Assembly (NCBI RefSeq): GCF_023278565.1
Contig: NC_064672.1
Span: forward strand, 8,060,001-8,124,000
DNA: 64,000 nucleotides
From: Colletotrichum lupini
Lineage: Eukaryota; Ascomycota; Sordariomycetes; Glomerellales; Glomerellaceae
Direction: 5' to 3'
Positions within the stretch are counted from its first letter, which is position 1. Every line of letters starts with the position of its first letter. Below the pieces are notes generated by a model, which saw nothing but the letters and a program-made list of their open reading frames with translations, had not been told where the DNA came from and did not search any database. Below are positions 59,340 through 64,000 of the stretch, in pieces. A program made the translations under genes and the position numbers.

Positions 59340-62300
59340 TGTCACGGCAGTGGGCACCAGGGCCCTGTGGGCCCTGTGGCTTAGCCTCAGGCTGCGAGGC
59401 TAAGCTCCTAGTAGTTACGTAACGAGCTAGACCGCTAGGCCTAAAGGGCTAGCCTACTAGCTTTTGCCTACTGTTCTATTTTTTTCCTCTTTACGTTAAG
59501 TCTTTAGTTAATTAGGTTAATATAGTAGCGCTCTAACTTACCTCGAGTTCCCTTTTATAATACTACTTAACGTTACTTAATTAACTATTTTCTAAAAACG
59601 GAACGATAATATCTTAATTAATTAATTACTAGCTACCCCTATTAAAAAAGCGTATAAAAGAGCCGAGCGATAGCTAGTTAAATTAATCGCGCGTAAGTAG
59701 TATAATTAATACCCTCTAAATATATACCCCCTTTACTAAACGTAATAGTTAAATAATATAGCTAGGGAGGCTAGGTCTCCCTTTATATTAACGGTTTTTA
59801 ATAAAGTTATTACTTTTATAAGTCCTAATAGAGCGTTATAGGCCCTAATAAAAGTACTAAGCTCCCGGTTATCAACCTAGAGGTCGTACTATTTAACTAG
59901 TTAATAAAGCGCTTCTTACCCTCTATTACTTAGGCCGATCGCTTAGCGTACTTTAATAATATAGCTAACTAGCTTACTTCGCTTATTTATATCCGCGACG
60001 ATATCCTCTTTAAAAAAAATACCAAGTAGTATATTAACCTCGACCTTATTTAAAAGCTATACTTTAAAAATAATAGAAAGACTTTACTTAAGTAGATCGA
60101 ATAATAGCTAAAGATACGTATCGCTTAGTACTAATTAAAATAAGTTCTAGCGTCCGTTATTAACTAGCTAAGTAATAGTACTAAGCGCCTATATATAATA
60201 ACTTATAAGAACTTCGACTTTATATATATTACTACTATAGAGCTCCGTATTATAAAAGAAGCCCTTACTTAAGCTTATGTTAGTAATACGGCTATAGTTA
60301 AAAAGCTAGAGTAATTAGAGAACGGCTCTTAGGCTAGCTCTATTTAGGATATTACTACCCTTAGTACGCTAAAATAGTAGTTAATATACTTAGAGACGTA
60401 AAATAGCTGCGAGACTACTCTAGCCTCGTCCTATCCTATTACCTATAGCTCTTAGAAAATACCTAATATACTTACCTTTATAAATAATAATACTAGCTTT
60501 AAGTTTAATTACTAGCTCTAGCGTATTATAAAGCGCTTAAAAAACGCTAACTATAATACGGATAAGTACTACTTAGAGTATATTATTAATAAGATTAGAG
60601 GTAGCGCTGCGGAGTTTATATACTTATTATTAACCTTTAACGAGATTACTATAGCTAAGTAGCTACTCTACGAGCTTAAGTCGGCTTATACTAGCCCGAT
60701 TACTATAGACGACGCTAGTTATAAGCTAGACGTACTTATAATTATGCTTAAAAACGTTTACTAAAAGCGCTCTATATTTACTAAGCTTGCGCGTATTAAT
60801 AAGCTTTTAAAGTCTTAATAAAAGCGCCGTTTTTATAATAAACTATTTATATATTTTTATAACTAGGCTATGTTAAAGTACTTAGACGACACGGCTACTT
60901 TTTAAAAATATACTAAGTACGTTACTTAGCTAGTTAACGTAATATAGCCCCTTTTTATAAAGGACCGCGCGGTTAAGGCTTTTAGTTAAACTTACTAAAC
61001 TTTGAGTAAAAATAATAAAAGTAGTAAAAATAATAGAAGTATTAGAAGTACTAAATAGGACCGAGGTCATATTTCTACTTATAAAACGATCCCTAAAGCC
61101 CTATATTAAAAACTTAAGGATAGTAGTACTTATTTCGTTTATAATAATACCGGATATATTTTTAAGGACTACCCTAAGAAGCTAAAGATTACTATAGCCG
61201 CTATTAATACTACCGCGGGCCCTATTAAAATAGAGTCGGGTTTAAAAAACTAGACCCCTTAGTAGAAGTAAACTCCTAGCTAGGGGATACGTATAAAAAA
61301 GACGGAAAATTAGTAATTAATTTAGTAAACCTATAAGATCTCATAGGGGGTTAGCCCTTTAAAATAGAGCTTATATTAGTATTTAATAAATATAGAATTC
61401 GCTTAAGAACCTTACTTAATACGAGAGCTAATAAGTACGGATTTATAAATAACCGCGTAACCCCTTTATTATAATAATTCTACGCGGCCCTATCCCGTAA
61501 ATTACTATGCCTAATCTCTACTACCGGGTTTAATAAAGAGCGATTAAATAATACTAGCGTAGTATAAACCACTAACCTATATATTAATTAACAGGTCCTT
61601 CTAAAAACACCCCTCCTTTAGCTTAATACGGGCCACTACGACCTAATCCTAGGGTAAAAGTAGTTCGAATACTATAGGGTAAACCTTAATATTTACCGCT
61701 AATAGCTAATATAGCCTAAGGACTTATTACTATAAAAAACGCCTATTACTATCGTTAGGGATATCGAGGACCTATGTACCCCGGAAGTTATTAATATATA
61801 ATACTAAATCGACGCCGACTACTAATAGGACCTATTTAAGATAAATATAGCCCGCTATAACTAAAAGCTTTAGTAATAGCGGGCAAAGGGCACGCTAATT
61901 AAAATATTACTATGCCCGCTAAAGACAATAGCCCGTTAAATATAGTAGTTAAACGAGGCTAAGGATATAAGAAAAATAGAACGCGCCCTTAACGGCACTA
62001 CTATCGCCCCCGTAAAGAGGGTTAGATAGTAGAAATTATATTTAGTAGCGTTATAAATAGATATTACTCTTATTAGCGCTCTTATATTTAAAAAGAACTT
62101 AAAGCGGAACGATATCGAAATAGGCTTTATATTATTTTATAAGCTAGACGGTATTATAAAAAATAAAAAAAAAGAGGCGGACCCCTTATATAATAATAAC
62201 TAGGTTACTCGCGACCTTATAATAACTAACTTATTAAAGTACTTACGGCCCTAGACCGACGTTTTTAATAAAGTAGTTAGTAATATATTTATATTTTATA

Positions 62301-63540
62301 AGCTATATAACTATAAAATCGAGCTCCTAAATAGTAATAGAGAGAAGCTAACTTACTACTCTTTATATAAGTAGTTAATACCGGAGCTAGAGGCTATAAG
62401 AGCCTATTTACTAAAGTACTTATAAAAAGGATTTATTAAGCTAAGTAATACTCCTTTTATATTATTAACGCTATTTATAAAAAAGCACGATAATAGTCTA
62501 CGCTTTTACGTTAACTTCTATAAGCTAAATAAAGTTATAAAAAAAAACCGCTACTTATTACTACTTATTAATAAGACCCTCGCGCGGCTAAGTAGGGCGA
62601 AGGTATTTATTAAATTAGATATTAAATAGGCCTTTTATTATATTCGCTTCGACCTAGCCTCCGAGGACTTAACGACGTTTAGAACCCGCTACGGGGTATA
62701 TAAGTATAAAGTAGTACCCTTCGGGCTTTATAACGGGCTTATTATATACTAATAATATATAAATAAAATATTAATAAAGTACTTAGACGACTTTTATATA
62801 GCGTATATAAATAATATCTTAATTTTCTTAAACGACCCCCTTTAATACTAAGAGCACGTTACTAAAGTATTAAACCGCTTATAGAAAGTAGGCTTATAAA
62901 TAGATATTAAGAAGTATAAATTTAGTATTACTTTTATAAAGTACTTAGGCTTCGTAGTTTTTATAAAAAGTATATAGCTTAATAAGGAGAAAGTTTTTAT
63001 AGTTAGAGATTAGAAGCTACTTATATTACTTAAGGGCATTTAGTCTTTCTTCGGGTTCTATAACTTTTATAAGAGATTTATAAAGGATTACGGCCGCTTA
63101 ACTAGGCCCCTTATAAGACTAATAAGTAAGGGAGTTCTTTTTAATTTTAGTACTAATTACGAGACGGCCTTTAAGGTTATAAAGCTAGCGCTAATATTAG
63201 CACTAATCCTTTACTATTTTAAGTTAAAGTTATTAATATAGTTAGAAACTAACGCTTCTAACTTAGTATATACTAAAGCGCTATTATAATAATAAGAGGA
63301 TAACGGGTTATAATACTTAGTAGCCTTTTATTTAAAAATAATAAGCGGCGCAGAGCTTAATTATACTATTTATAATAAGGAAATGCTAGTAATAATATTA
63401 TATTTAGAGGAATAGCGCGCGGAGCTTATAAGTTATAAATATAAATTTAACGTTATTATAAACTATTAGCTATTACTATTCTTTATAACTAAGCGCCTAC
63501 TTAACTTATAATAAGCCTACTAAGCTAGGAACCCGGCTAT
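59340..63540 (+). mobile_element. Ty3/Gypsy LTR retrotransposon 2, RIP-inactivated, plus orientation
   Basis: It begins with TGTCACGGCAGTGGGCACC, a plausible 5' LTR start. A gag-like region spans about 60.5-61.2 kb and ends in a degraded zinc-knuckle-like stretch. Reverse transcriptase follows from about 62,480: LRFYVNFYKLNK, KKNRYLLLLINKTLARLSRA, TKLDI-like, LTTFRTRYGVYKYKVVPFGL and a YVDD-box remnant. An RNase H region runs from about 63,150 to 63,480. Stops, mostly TAG/TAA at former Gln or Trp codons, interrupt every domain. Coding similarity is lost near 63,530, so integrase is absent here, and no 3' LTR is seen within the window. Confidence 0.75.
59379..59405. repeat. GC-rich hairpin in the 5' LTR of Gypsy element 2
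   Basis: GCTTAGCCTC and GAGGCTAAGC are perfect 10-bp inverted arms around a 7-base loop. It sits in a roughly 140-bp GC-rich island (59,340-59,480) that still has normal CpA/TpG content, in contrast with the RIP-mutated DNA on both sides. Confidence 0.65.
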
Positions 63541-64000
63541 TTTGATTATATCGTTTAGCTATTTTGACTATACGCCACAGTTAATAGTCCCCACTTTTCT
63601 AACTAATTAGCCTAACTTACGAATTAGCCCAAGTTAATTAGGCCAATTTAATAGAAATCTACGATTCGAGCTAATTTAACGATTACCGTACTTTTCGTTA
63701 AAATAATTTAATTATATAATTATCTAACTAAGCGGAATAACTAATTTAAAAGCTAGCCTCTTATTAGCTTACTTAAGTTAATAATTCCGATCGTTAAAAC
63801 TACGGTAATTAACTATAAGTAATTAATAGCCGTACTAAGATCCCCCGGTCGTAATCTATACTAACTATTTAAATCGAGGGATTACTAGACTTACTTAGTA
63901 ATAACCGTAGCGTAAATCCCTCGTTACTTTTTATTAATAATATTACTCGTAGTTCTACTTCCTTAACTTCCTCTACTTTATAAGCGACCTCTACTTTACG
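63541..64000. other. Unassigned sequence beyond the Gypsy 2 break
   Basis: The Gypsy RNase H reading ends near 63,530 and a different sequence follows, starting with CpA-containing DNA (CCACAGTTAATAGTCCCCAC near 63,574-63,593). It then becomes AT-rich again, with CpG-containing, CpA-poor composition. It is probably another transposon or the neighbouring part of the interrupted Fot1-like element, but no terminus or coding domain is certain. Confidence 0.4.

Overview
The window is genomic DNA of a filamentous ascomycete (Pezizomycotina, most likely a plant-associated Sordariomycete-type fungus). The protein-coding genes carry short GT-AG introns of about 50-240 bp. Gene families are typically fungal: Zn2Cys6 transcription factors, a Clr5/ankyrin protein, pectin lyase and tannase. 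About 17 kb of AT-rich, CpA/TpG-depleted repeat DNA is the hallmark of repeat-induced point mutation (RIP). The species cannot be fixed from sequence reading alone. All exon structures below were built by hand from splice signals, reading frame and family conservation.

Layout. 1-3.2 kb: no recognisable gene. 3.2-5.4 kb: Clr5-like domain plus ankyrin repeats (+). 5.9-7.3 kb: secreted pectin lyase (-). 9.0-18.6 kb: a compact group of a Dal5-type MFS permease (-), a PcaB-like fumarase-superfamily lyase (+, divergent from the permease) and two divergently transcribed Zn2Cys6 regulators (- and +). 19.5-20.4 kb: aldo-keto reductase (-). 20.4-27.5 kb: gene-poor. 27.6-29.4 kb: FucP-type MFS sugar permease (-). 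29.4-35.9 kb: gene-poor. 35.9-37.9 kb: PHO-4/Pho89-type phosphate symporter (+). 40.8-42.6 kb: tannase/feruloyl esterase (+), followed at 43.1-44.5 kb by a Zn2Cys6 regulator with an AT-hook-like motif (+).

Repeat block. 44,757-56,126 is bounded by inverted terminal repeats starting CAGCGCTTATACCCAT and by near-identical 8-bp flanks, which fits a hAT-type DNA transposon. An 8.15-kb Ty3/Gypsy LTR element (46,848-54,996, minus orientation) is nested in it. Subtracting the Gypsy leaves a hAT of about 3.2 kb. A 1.5-kb island of normal sequence follows, carrying the 5' end of a flavin monooxygenase gene. That gene is cut at a TA by a Fot1/pogo-like terminus at 57,618, and this element is in turn interrupted by a second, plus-oriented Gypsy element from 59,340. 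All three bodies are riddled with stops in RIP context.

How the genes may work together. Pectin lyase, tannase/feruloyl esterase and the sugar, dicarboxylate/amide-type and phosphate transporters fit life on plant tissue. The permease/PcaB-like lyase/two-regulator group looks like a small catabolic locus, possibly for an aromatic-derived carboxylic acid. The tannase-regulator pair may be a second such unit. Both functional links are inferred from gene order only.
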